This document shows, piece by piece, positions 43,853-54,400 of a DNA stretch of 64,000 bases. Numbering within the stretch: position 1 is the first letter of the stretch; every line of letters starts with the position of its first letter. The notes beneath the pieces were generated by a model. The model did no database searches, was not told where the DNA came from, and saw only the letters and a list, made by a program, of their open reading frames with translations. A program made the position numbers and the translations under genes. This stretch comes from Verpa conica (taxonomy: Eukaryota > Ascomycota > Pezizomycetes > Pezizales > Morchellaceae): contig JAUFSD010000018.1 in the NCBI GenBank assembly GCA_033030425.1, forward strand, positions 1,302,001 through 1,366,000. The letters run 5' to 3'.

Positions 43853-46800
43853 TTATGACTCGGAGTAGGTAATAGAGGTGAAGGAGGACATGGTGGAGGG
43901 AGATGGCACTGGTGACTGGAGTGCTTTTTTTGGAAAATTTATCTTATTCTGAACCACGAAGGTCCCGACAAGAAGCGAGAGAATTTCGGAGCTCCAAATT
44001 TCGTCAAGGGAGCTGACTTTGGGTAGAAGGGAGTTTCTGGATGCGATAAGACTGGGACAGTGTAAGAGCACATGCTCTGTGGTTTCGGGTGAGAGAGAGC
44101 ACCTGGGACAGGTGTCGGGTGTGTGGAGATTTATCCACGACTTGTGGGCGTTTAGATAGCTCTTTTGCACCCGCATTTGATGGAGACGAGAAGATTGAAA
44201 TTTGTGAAGAGACATAAAATATGGTGTTGTAAGGGAGCAGCCATATTTGTAGTAATCGGGTGGGGGGTAGAGAATCTCCCAGTTCTTAAGGAGTTGTTGT
44301 TTGATAGTTATCGAATAACTTTTATGGCTAAGATTGGAGCCCAATAGCGGTTGGATAAGGGAGCCTAAGAGTTCGATTGGCAGGTGATTGACGCCTGCCT
44401 TGGCGACCGAATTCCACTTTTTGGGGGGATTAGGAAGGCCTTTGAGAAGCTCGGAGTGTGAATAGCTCCGTTCGGATGAGATAGTTGGGAACGAGGGGTC
44501 GAACCGAGCCGTAACTGGATTGTTAAGAGGGTGGGCCGTCGCAACCCTGATGGCGTGTTTAATCTTAAGGTACTGGAGATAAAGTACTAGCGGAGGGGCA
44601 GAGGCCTCCGCCCAAAGAGCGTGTAGATTGGTCGATCTAAAGCAGCCTAGAGCCCACCTGAGAACGGAGTTCCAAAAGACCTCCATTTCTTTTAGGGCTG
44701 AGGTGGGGGTAAAGAGAGTGGCTCCGTAGGTGAGCATGGGGCGAATGGCGAGGATGGCTAGTTTTCTACAATTACTTGAGGAAAGACCTTTCCCAGGGGA
44801 GGAGAATCTGTGAAGGATGCCGAAAGAAGCCTGGGCTGAGGCCAGTCTTCTAACAAAATGATCGTTTGGGTTAAATGAGGGTGAGAACCAGTAGCCGACC
44901 CACCGGACTATTGGTTTTGGATAAAAGGTGTGCCCATCAATGCACACGGGAAGATGTGAGACTGGGGACTTGTCCCTGGGGGTGCGCCAGTGCATCAGCT
45001 CAGTTTTAGCGACTGAGAAGGACACGTTGCGGGGGGCTGCATCGTTTTTAAGGTGATAGTAATTTTCTTGAAGCAAAAGAATGTTTTCCTCCACTGTGGG
45101 GGAGGCAACCGTAATGGCAAAGTCATCAACGTATGATAGCGTAATGCCTGGTGAGGGTTCCAGGTGATGTAAAACGCTAACATAGATGACAAATAATAAG
45201 GGAGAAATGGGGGATCCTTGGGGGACCCCTACTTGAACGGGTACGGCTAACTTAGGGGAGCCTTTGTAAAGCAAAGTGACCCAGCGGTCGGACAAAAAGG
45301 AGAGAATCCAGTTGACCATATAGGAGGGAACGCTTTGGGAAGTAAGGATGGAGGCTAGGGTGTGTTTGACCACATTATCAAAGCCGCCTTTAATATCTAA
45401 AAAAAGAGTGGAGACTTTAAATTTGGCTAGTTGCATAGCTCTAATTTCGTTGTAAAAGACTGTGGTGGCGTCTGAGGTGGAGAGGCCTGCGACTGAGCCG
45501 CATTGGTGTGGATGTACTAGGCCAGTGGCCTTCGCTATCCTTGCCAATCTAAGTGTGACTACTTTCTCCAACACTTTCGAGAAGGTTTGGAGGAGTACAA
45601 TTATTCGATAGGAGGTGGTGGCTGTGTAGTCGTCTTTGCCTGGCTTGGCAAGGACTACACCATTTGCCTTTTTCAATGAAAGTGGGTGGTAACCATTTTT
45701 TAAAAGAGGGGTAAGAATTCTGGGAATGACTGTGGGATTAATCCTATGGACGCCTTTCCATACTGAGTAAGGAATGGAATCGGGTCCTGGTGCTGAAAGA
45801 TTGGATGTTTTGGAAAGAACGAGTTGAATTTCTTCAGGAGTAATAACGGGAACGTTATGATGTCGAAGGGGAGAGGGGGAGCCAGTATCTGGTCTCGGGG
45901 GAAAGAATGCATTCACTAAATTTTCATTTAGAATTTGAGGTGTGGGGGAGTTGGGAATGGAGGGGATCCGATCTTCAGATCTAGTGGCCACTTTCTTGAG
46001 GCGCCACATATCGGAAGGGGAGGCGTTAGATACAAACGTGTTCCAATGATCGCGTTTGGCCTTTTTAATGGCGTTAAAGTAGGCATTTTTGGCCGCTTTA
46101 AATTCAAATGGAGGGGAAAGTCCTTTGCGGTAGGACTTGTGAACGCTGTGATAAATAGATCTTAGTTGTGATAGATTAGGGCTCCACCAGGGTTTTGACC
46201 ATGACGAAACTTTCTTTGTGGGGGTATGTAAAAGGAGTGTGTTGTGAAGTTGGTTAAAGGACTCGTCGAACCACTTGTCAAGGTCGGGGGAGTCTGGGGG
46301 AAGCTGAAACTCGCTTAACTGGGGAGTAACAAGGTCCCAGTTAATAAGGGACCAGTTGGGGGTATTGTAGGGAGTGAAATCAGAGTCCGGGGGGACCAGC
46401 TGACAGAGTATGACTCTGTGGTCTGAGCCTGAGGAAACTGGTGGGATAAGCCATTTTGAGACTAACTGAATTGCAGACTGATTTGCCCAAGTGAAGTCGA
46501 TAACGCTGTGTCGCTTTCTCGGGTCAGGGGAAATTCTGGTATATTTCCCAGGGGTGTTAACGAGTGAGAAGCCGAGTTGATTGGCTAAACTAAAATAAGG
46601 AGTGGAGAGATTTAGTTCCGTTGTAGAGAACTTTCGTAGGGGATCCGCTGCAGGGGAGTGAACATTAAAGTCACCAACAACAACGGTAGGAACGGAAGAG
46701 GCTGGAAAGGCCATGTAAGGGGGAACAGATCTAATAGAATCGGACACCTGTCTGTTATAGACATTGACCAGTGTTAAGGATGAAAACGAGTGATTTGAAG

Positions 46801-47508
46801 TTGCAAAATGTAACGTAATAATAACAATATCTCCTCGGTGTGAGGGAGACTGGGTAACAGAATTCTTATCCAAAAAGGAAAGATTAATATAAAAGCACAC
46901 CGACACCTTGTCTGTCTGAAGTGTGGGTGTGGGTTTAAAAAGAGCGAAATTGGGTGCGATTAAAGGGGAATTTCAAGGGGACAGCGTGGGGACAGCGTAA
47001 CCACAGGATACAACTAACTCAATGGCACGGTAACTATCCGTTACAAGCAAAATACCACGGGTTTGTGAAGTAAAATATGGATTCAGCGATCGCGAGGCGA
47101 TGTGACAGCAGAGAGGCAGCGAAGAAAGAAGTTTGTATTGGTTCTAACTGAAGAAACGTTGCGTAAAGAAAAGAGAAAGAAAACTATTACAGAGAGGGAG
47201 CAACGCTCCCTATTTATACACAAAATCCCCGCTTTGTACAATGCCTTTGTCCTTTGCCTCGACACTTGTTACCCTGCATTCCTCCTTGCACGAGTCACGC
47301 CAAGACTCGCCCTGGCGTCCTAATCATTCCGTGAAAGGGAACGATTAAACAAAGGGGGTTCTTGCACAGCTATAACCTGTGACGTGTGAACTACTGGATT
47401 TGAGAATAGAGAAAGAAACACATTGTTGCTCCCGGCGCAGTTGTGTTGGATGATGTTAAGTGAGGAATTGTGTTTAGTAGTCGCACTAAACATTTTAAAT
47501 GGTGTCAT
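43853..47508 (-). pseudogene. LINE ORF2 (endonuclease-RT), split by a solo LTR
   Basis: ORF2 starts at ATG 47508 with the endonuclease beginning (NIIQHNCAGS, VIAVQEPPLF), is interrupted at 47336-46971 by the solo LTR, and resumes in the same frame to 43853. The downstream part has VVVGDFNVHSP and GSDHR of the APE-type endonuclease, RT motifs (LSAPGPDSIP, GVPQGSPISPLLF, catalytic YVDD near 45125-45136) and a terminal CPRC...H...CP motif. Apart from the insertion I see no stop or frameshift, so the copy was young when hit. The long 1017-codon open segment begins with an internal Met and is not the native start. Confidence 0.9.
46971..47336 (-). mobile_element. Solo LTR of Ty3/gypsy family (copy 1, inside LINE)
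   Basis: 366 bp, ends TTTCA...TGAAA, flanked by 5-bp duplication GGGAA (46966-46970 and 47337-47341). Homologous over its length to the 5' LTR at 59695-60063, in inverted orientation. Carries the TATA box, GGGAGC-GTT-GCTCCC hairpin and ACGCAACGT. It arose by LTR-LTR recombination after insertion. Confidence 0.9.
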
Positions 47509-47608
47509 TCATTGCCACTTCCTCGGTGGCTTCTGAAGAGGGTTGGGCCTCCTGGGTAGGTCCGTCTCTGAGTTTGTTGATGATGGAAATGCGGTGAGGA
47601 CATTTCGA
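47495..47608 (-). pseudogene. LINE ORF1 3' end
   Basis: About 37 codons ending at TAA 47497-47495, starting at the truncated 5' edge with KCPHRI, possibly the end of a zinc knuckle. The stop lies 12-14 nt inside ORF2, so the two ORFs overlap by 14 nt, a common LINE arrangement allowing reinitiation or frameshifting. Confidence 0.6.
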
Positions 47609-47624
47609 TCTAGAGAAGCGCTTC
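47609..47624. repeat. Right target-site duplication of LINE
   Basis: Exact copy of TCTAGAGAAGCGCTTC found at 43567-43582, adjoining the truncated 5' end of the element. Confidence 0.9.
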
Positions 47625-48322
47625 CATACCCATATATATATATATATCTATAGGTCGATTGACGATACCCTAAAACCTACAAAAACCCTATTCCAAGCCC
47701 TCCATAGGCTTACTCAATATGTAGGCGTCACCACAGCAATACCTGCTTAGATACCCACGCTATACCTAATTAGGTAGCCATATCTCAACAAGGCATTTAA
47801 TGAATGAATTAATCATAAATACATAATATAGGAGTCCAGCTTGACCAACCGTCCAGTCCATATAGGACTAGACAGGACTAGCAAAGACTGGCTGGGCGCC
47901 GTCGGACCACGGAACGCCTGGACGTTTGATAAGACTGCCCATAGATACAATCAAACTTCACTATCACCATTCATTACCTCATGAATAGTGCCAAATATCA
48001 GTGATACGATACCGCACTTCGATGCGGATCTCAGCAAGAAATACACCCACTATGAGCCATATCCTTTATTACGCATAGAATAACTAGGCTAAAGGGCACA
48101 GGATTAGGCTGTATACAGTCAATACGTTAATAAAAACCCCGATCACTTTATACACAGTATCTTGAGTGATGCACTAGTTACTGGGTGACTTAGAGAAAAG
48201 TAGGCTACAGCTCGGCCAAGTCGAAGAGTGCTTGGGGGGAAACATCCTTCAAGGCAGCTTAAAATGTATTTTACACCCCTAAGTATATATGTAGATGAGA
48301 TATAAAGTTATAAGTGAGAACT
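47625..48322. other. Spacer downstream of the 15-exon gene
   Basis: No gene seen. Starts with a (TA)n run (about 47633-47647) and holds a copy of the dispersed motif ATGAATTAATCATAAATAC at about 47801-47821. Confidence 0.35.
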
Positions 48323-51300
48323 CTAATTTCCCTTTCTCATCGGGGGTCCTGCCAGCCCACCAGCATCATCAGGCCGTGGAAGCTCCGGAAGAATCTCGCT
48401 GACCCATCCAATGATTTGTGGTGCCCTGAAGCTTAACTTCATTCCGGTGGATGTCACTTCTGCTCGATGGCTTGTACTCTTCTTATCGGTCTTTACTGCC
48501 ACACTGTACGGGAAGGTGGAGTATATTAGTAGTGCTCAACGAGATACCAGGGCTCATAGTTTGCTTACTTTCCGCTGACGAAGGGGCCATAGCTAGCAGA
48601 CACATTAGAATCGGTAGACATGCTTGATGCGAGCATCTCTGCGTCGGATCGGTCGCACTTGATCTAGTGTTTGTTAGCATTAAAGACAACATCGTTCACT
48701 ATGAGCAAGACATGCTTCGAGTTCTGTATCAGCAGCTACGATAAATGCGGTCGGGTACCATGGGAATTCCCCGAAATTCCTCAGCTCCTTCGCCTTTTGG
48801 CTCAATAATGTCTTCAGTTTATCTGGACCTGGACTCAGTCTAGGTAGTCATTGACATTAGTGGGAAAAAGTGTCTCTTGAGGCAAGAGAATACCCACACA
48901 TGTGAAGTAGGCGTATCAATATCGCTATCCTCAAAAAGTTCGGCATGAAGCCTGAATAAAGTCAAAAATGTATACTTATTTCTTGCTGGGGGGATGTTAC
49001 CAGGGCCGGCTGATCTGAACAAGCATTGCAGAGCTGGATATCATTAGACGATGAGAATGATTCAGTGCAAGGGACCTTACAAGGTACCGGTGACCGAACA
49101 TTCCTCCATCTTCTTGGTCATTTTCCTATCCGACACAAGTGAGCACGTAAACTTATATAGAGCCATGAGAGCAGCCGACTTACTCGCTAGCAACGTTGAC
49201 ATTCGTACTCCCGCCGGCTGAGAAAACGCCGTAATTAATCTTCAAATCGGCACTCACGCCAACGCTCGACGAATCAGTCGCCTCGTTACTTTTCATGCTC
49301 GATGCCGTGAAAGAAACAGTTGTCCATGGATCTGCCTCTCCCTCCTTCTCTTCCGTTTGCGCAAGAGCCGTGAGGACGAAATCGCTCGCCTTGGGTTCAA
49401 TCTCTGTTGGCACCCACTCCTCCTCATTACCATTTTTAACCTTTTCCACTCCCATCATAACTTTCATGCGTCCGCTAGATGAGTTAGTATGCTCATTCAA
49501 TTTCCTGTTTAAGTCGCTGATGTTTCCTTCTAGCTCAGAGATCTTCTCCTTCAGAGACTTTTGGAAGCTGATCGAGGTATCGGAGACCAGTTTTTCAACG
49601 GCCTTACTTTCATTATCCATTCGCGCTTTGAGCAGTTTGCTGACGTTGCCTTGCTCAGTGTCGACACTTTTGAACTTTTCAAGGTCCTTGGGAGCGGCCT
49701 CATCGTAGTCATGGAAAGCCCCCACAACCTTGGAAAAAGCTGCGACTTCCCCGTCCTCATTCGTCTTCACAGGAATTGTGTCATCCACAACTGGGTTTTC
49801 CTTGTTTGCTTCCTCCAACTTTTTCTTGGCACCTTGGAGATCCTCTTCGGCTTTCTTGATTTTGTCCTCGTCACTCCCGGCCTTTAGAGTCTCTAGACTC
49901 TGAGTTAACTCTGTGACCTTCTTCTTCAACTCTAAAATCTCTACAGTTTTTTCTTTCGAGGGTTCCTTGTTTGGTGGTGTTTTTCTTTCAGCCCACTACG
50001 ATAAATGTTTAGCTAAGAGTCAATCCCCAAAGTACTGATTCAGCCGCAACAGACCTGCAAGTTTCCCTTCAAAGCGACAATCATCTTCCGAAGGCGCACA
50101 ATTTCCATCTTAACAATCTCTGGTGACAGTGGGTTTCGGGATGCCCAGCTCTCCGCCTTCATGTAGCACAACGTCGCCCTGCACTCCACATTAAATCATG
50201 GTATGACGAATGGAAAGGACTCTCCTGGTACTTACCAATTCTCTGGGGATAGTGTCACCCGTGCCCACTCAGTGCTGTCTTCAAGATCGCTGATAGTTGC
50301 TCTCCGGAGTGCAGCCTATAGTTAAGTATTAGCTCCCGCACCATCATAGAGATACAAAACCCGGAACTTGCCTTTCCCATCTCGATACGGCTCATGATAG
50401 TCGTCGTATCAACGATAGCTAACTCTTCAGTGACCAAGTCTCAAGGCGTGGAAAAGGTAACTCACCGAAATGGTGATCAATCATCGTCTTATGCCCGTTG
50501 ATCACCCAGTCCATCCAGGCTCCTTGGACTTTATTGTTTGCCTATAAGGTTAGAAATCATAAACTACTTTTAGAGAATTCCTCTTACTCTTCTCATTTTA
50601 GACGTTGCGATTGCGAGCTCATCTGCAGTCATTCTACCCCCGATCCGCGCCTTTTCTAAGGGGCGATGTCAGTAACATCACCGATTAGCAAAGTCTTACA
50701 CGAGACTAACCAGCATTACTTGCTAGTACTGCTTCTAGCTCTGACTGAGCGTCCCCGTACGCAGCCTGCTTCTCTCTGTAGATGTCGACAATCGTCTTCT
50801 CTGTATCTATCTTGACGAGAGCAGGTCTACGAAGAAACTGCATGGCGGCGTTGTATTTAGAGCCATCTTTGTATCTAGTAGGGTCACTCTTCTTAACAGT
50901 GGTTTCTAAGCATTTGTAAGAATTATAACCAGACAAAGGGCTAGGAGGTTTATTTGGGACCTTCGTTTTCTAGATGATCTAAGTCGATACTTGCGTGGCG
51001 GGGAACAAGATGGTCGAGCGCCGAGAGGTAACTTCGAGTGACACTCTTGCCACTGGGACCCAGCTACGGATTGGAGGTGAGAATCACAAAGATACTATAC
51101 GGTGTGGGGTTGAGAGTTACCATAACGCTGCTGAGTGGGATCATTGAGTCCACGAGCTTAGCTTCATTGACCCTGATCTTGTTGTGCCCACTGGCACTGT
51201 ACACCTCCGCAGCGACAAATCTGTGACCTCCTAGATTAGATAGCAGGCCAACACTCTTTGAAGGGAGGTATGCTTACTCTCCACCGCGGGTTACATCGAT

Positions 51301-51417
51301 GATACGACCTGGCATGGAGATTGTGAGGAATTGATTATCAGCAGCTGGAAGCACTGCATTTATCGCGTTCCGAATTGTCAGCGAAAGCTTAGAGAGCTCT
51401 TCGATATTACCGTCCAT
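48323..51417 (-). CDS. Conserved fungal hypothetical protein, 15 exons, coiled-coil centre
   Basis: Predicted CDS complement(join(48323..48503, 48569..48663, 48716..48839, 48898..48951, 49001..49033, 49081..49125, 49184..49995, 50055..50178, 50236..50315, 50372..50418, 50466..50541, 50588..50655, 50711..50960, 51121..51230, 51285..51417)), 743 aa. Start ATG 51417 (MDGNIEELSKLSLTIRNAI). Middle: Lys/Glu coiled coil (KKKVTELTQSLETLKAG...) then a beta-rich segment (VGVSADLKINYGVFSAGGS). C-terminal phrases FSAMLVQISRPWLHAELF, LSPGPDKL, FPWYPTAFIVAADTELE, SASYGPFVSG and APQIIGWVSEILP match, from memory, a widespread uncharacterised fungal family. Exon phases are consistent throughout. Two donors look like GC rather than GT (50371, and less surely 48715), and the first intron uses GTGGAG. 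No function assigned; no transmembrane segment seen. Confidence 0.65.
50319..50371 (-). other. Predicted GC-AG intron
   Basis: Minus-strand intron from 50371 down to 50316, donor GCAAGT after GGAAAG, acceptor CTATAG. GCAAGT is the standard form of the rare GC donor class; the flanking exons are in frame only with this junction. Confidence 0.5.
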
Positions 51418-53149
51418 GATGCTTGAAATACAAACACTGAATGTCTTAAAGGTAAACAAATATAGATAGGTTTAGAGAGGTTGTTTTTCTAGAGACAGAT
51501 GCTGAGATCAAATCTGCTGGATGCCCTGACACCTTTATATTTACTGTCAATATAAAACTTCTATGTACCGCCTTCCGATAATGATTATCAACTTTACCAT
51601 CATTTGGAAATGCGGGCTTGTAGATAGCTCAGCATGTGTCTGTTTAGTGACAAACTCCATGCATCCCAATACGCCTTCACCGTATGGGTCTTTCAGAATT
51701 ATGCAATAATGACCTGGGTACTATCTACTAACTCGTACATCACCCCTACTGATTATCCAGGTAAGTCCTCGGCCCTTAGGCGTTAGAAAAATTAATGATT
51801 GGCCGCTGGTATCTGCACTGGTGATAATCCTAACCCAAGATGGGCTGGGCATTAGTACCTGTACATGCTTAGCATACCCCGCTCAGTCGGTATCCATTCC
51901 CTTGATGCCCCTCTTCCTCAAAATAAGCGATTTTGTTTTCCCTGCGCATAGTGTAGGTTTGATGGGATAGCCGAGGATAACAAAAAAATGGTTATGTCTA
52001 CCCAATCTCGTTTACAGCATAACTGTAATGGTTTACATGAGGGCACAAGTGAGTTAATTTCTTGTGAAAGCTGAGCTCGACGTTACACCATATGCTTTTT
52101 AACCGGGCCCGAGAGTAGTCCGCGATAGATTTAAGGTATGATGGGCACGTTTTCAGCTTCTCGGCGAAGATCGTGACCGAAGGATTGGCTACAAGGCAAG
52201 ATCTCAGCTCAGACCCACATGTAATTCTAGATCTTTTTGCTGCCGCATCGTTACCTTCCCTTCCTATAAGGTGCATGCATATTGTCCCAGCGCGGCCGTT
52301 ACCGAGAGCTTAAATCGATGTTGATAAGGCTATATTGACAGTGAAACTCGTGGCTATACTCCACATATCTTGCCACTCAGCTGGAAGAGTACTGATAGAT
52401 TTAGCGGAGGTTCTGTTCCTGCCCTCGAGTGATGTGCACGCGTGTTACATAAAAACCATCCCTGAATATGCAAGAGCTGAATATACAACTGCTGGAAAGA
52501 GGTGTTCTGACTACATCTTTAAGATACACACGCCCCTGTTCGTCCTGCAACTCAATCTCCCCGTGTTCCTCTGCTTGCATTTCCCCCGCAAGAACTATTT
52601 AAGGCTAGTGCATACGGCGGGTCTCCTTGCGATCTCCACGTGGTAGATCAGGGATCGCTGCATGATGCAGGTCTCAGTTACAACACCGCCGGATCAGATA
52701 CATCTCCGACGGAGATACCGATTGGATGGCCGGTTAGTGGGGAAAATATACCCCTGAAAATCATATTGACTAATCACAGACTTTGATTCGTACCACCCCA
52801 ACGCCACCGACAGTTAGTTGGCTAACTATACTAGTTCTCTATCATCAGTTTGACCCGAGGAGCTTTGTAGATGTGTCAGCCTCTCAGTTTGAGTATGGCA
52901 CCCTAGACTGTCAACGATAGTCGTCAATGCCATAGTCTAGTGGATGGTCTGATGTTGAACAGCAGAGTGGGGGCATTGGTCTGTCGGCAATTTATCAACA
53001 ATGTCATGCAGTTGTGGCGGGGCGGTTGGGATGGTACGGTGAAGCCTAGGCAACGGGACGGTGACAGCGACTAAGACGGCGACAATGAACGGTGTTATGA
53101 CAAAGGATATTACAAGTGAAAAACTCTGTAATATTTCTTTACTAGGTAA
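51418..53149. other. Spacer with short repeats
   Basis: No supported gene. Upstream region of the 15-exon gene, then AT/GC-mixed sequence. GCATGATGCAGGTCTCAG near 52661 repeats one near 39369. A 7-bp inverted repeat (CTAGACT...AGTCTAG) lies at about 52905-52941. Confidence 0.35.
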
Positions 53150-53405
53150 TAAAAACAAGACGTTGCGTGCCCCAAAAAACCCTCGGGGCGAGGCCCCTCC
53201 TTATACGTTTCCCCTCTTTTCCTGCCTATAAAATAACTTTTACACCAAGAAAACTTTTCACTCCGATTCCAAAATCCCCCACTGTTTCTGTTGGATATGT
53301 CATATCCAACAGAAAGGTATCTTTCCCATACAAACCGCATACAAAGTGTACAAGAGGACTTTGGGGGCATCCGACAACGTTACGTAAAATCCAAAACTAA
53401 CAAAA
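53150..53405 (-). mobile_element. LTR-like promoter fragment, second family
   Basis: Minus-strand order: dyad CTGTTGGATATG-A-CATATCCAACAG, TATAAGG (near 53200), GC hairpin GGGGC-CTC-GCCCC (53185-53197), then ACGCAACGTC (53159-53168). The same order TATA, hairpin, ACGCAACG occurs in the gypsy LTR at 59695, though sequence between differs. I could not define the ends or a target duplication, so the limits are approximate. Confidence 0.45.
53285..53315. repeat. 31-bp near-perfect palindrome
   Basis: Two 15-bp arms (TTTCTGTTGGATATG and its exact complement) around a single T. Lies upstream of the TATA box of the LTR-like fragment and could be an activator site. Confidence 0.8.
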
Positions 53406-54400
53406 TGGGCCGTCGGCCCGAAAAACCTTATTGACAAATACGTTTATCGCTATCAACCTCGGGTGCGCGAACACAAGCCTTCCCGCGCCTATTATTGCCT
53501 GTTTGTAGAAACGTCCCCTCCGCGCGCACTTAATCGACTCGATCGTCTAGTGGGGGCGAGGTCGAAGGTGACCCTCTTACGGAGGTGTGATCCGGTTTTG
53601 GCCTTGTTTCGTGTGACGGTGGCGTGGGTATCCTTGGAGCTGCCCGCGACAGCAGTAGGGTACTATCTATTTTCATGGAAAAAACTGCAATGGGTGCTGG
53701 ATAAGCCACCTTTAGATTGTAGTGGAAATATGGGAATGTTCCCCACTCCTGGACTCATACAATTCTCAGGGCTAGAACATATCAGTTTAGGTTATCTGCT
53801 GGATAGGATCATTTGTACCAATATCTTCACTTGAATATGCGGGCGAGTGACACTATTTTCTAAAGCTCGCTAACTACAGAAATAGTCTACAAGCATATAC
53901 TAGTATTTAATAACCCTAGCCGCCTTTAAGTTTTTATCTGAGGTCCGGTTGATGGATTAATATTTATTAATTCTTATATTGTGCGCACGGCCATAAAGGT
54001 GTACTGCGCTATTTTGCCGAGTGGAACGCCAAGACTTGGCGCTGAACAACTACTCATAGACAAAATACAAATTCTTTTTTATCTTTACCAATAATATTCC
54101 TAAATTGGTAGGAATTGAACGCCAGATCCATATGAATATGGACTATAAATAGGGCCCTTTGTCAGCAAGATTTGAGATAATTTTTCTTCTGACTTTTTGG
54201 CCCTTCACGGGAATTGCAAATGGAATCAAACCTAGTTCAATGCTTATAGGCTTTTAAATATAAGTTTTATACTACTATAGAAAGTATTCTGCCGCTTCAT
54301 TAATAGAATTGAGTGGGGTTGAGAATTTAGGTAGATAAATATTAGTATTTGACTAACTAGTAAACTTACCACCACTACCAAGTATATAGAATAGTACTAT
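53406..54400. other. Transposon-flanking spacer
   Basis: No gene seen. GGGCC-GTC-GGCCC hairpin near 53408-53420. Remainder is probably degraded element sequence, including any 3' end of the DDE transposon; I found no clear terminal inverted repeat. Confidence 0.3.

Larger units (their letters stand above)
43583..47608 (-). mobile_element. 5'-truncated Tad/I-like LINE with nested solo LTR
   Basis: Non-LTR retrotransposon on the minus strand, bounded by a 16-bp target duplication. Its 3' end is a poly-A tail (poly-T at 43583-43613, one interruption). Only the end of ORF1 and the whole of ORF2 (endonuclease, RT, C-terminal Cys/His motif) remain, so it is 5'-truncated, as usual for target-primed insertion. 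A 366-bp solo LTR (46971-47336) later inserted into the endonuclease region. Confidence 0.9.

Noticed and set aside
47083..47323. Possible small genes within the solo LTR
   Set aside because: The sequence is LTR, matched by three other copies that do not keep these frames.
54100..54175. Possible tRNA on the minus strand (GTTCAATTCC)
   Set aside because: T-stem and acceptor do not pair and no box A lies at the right distance.
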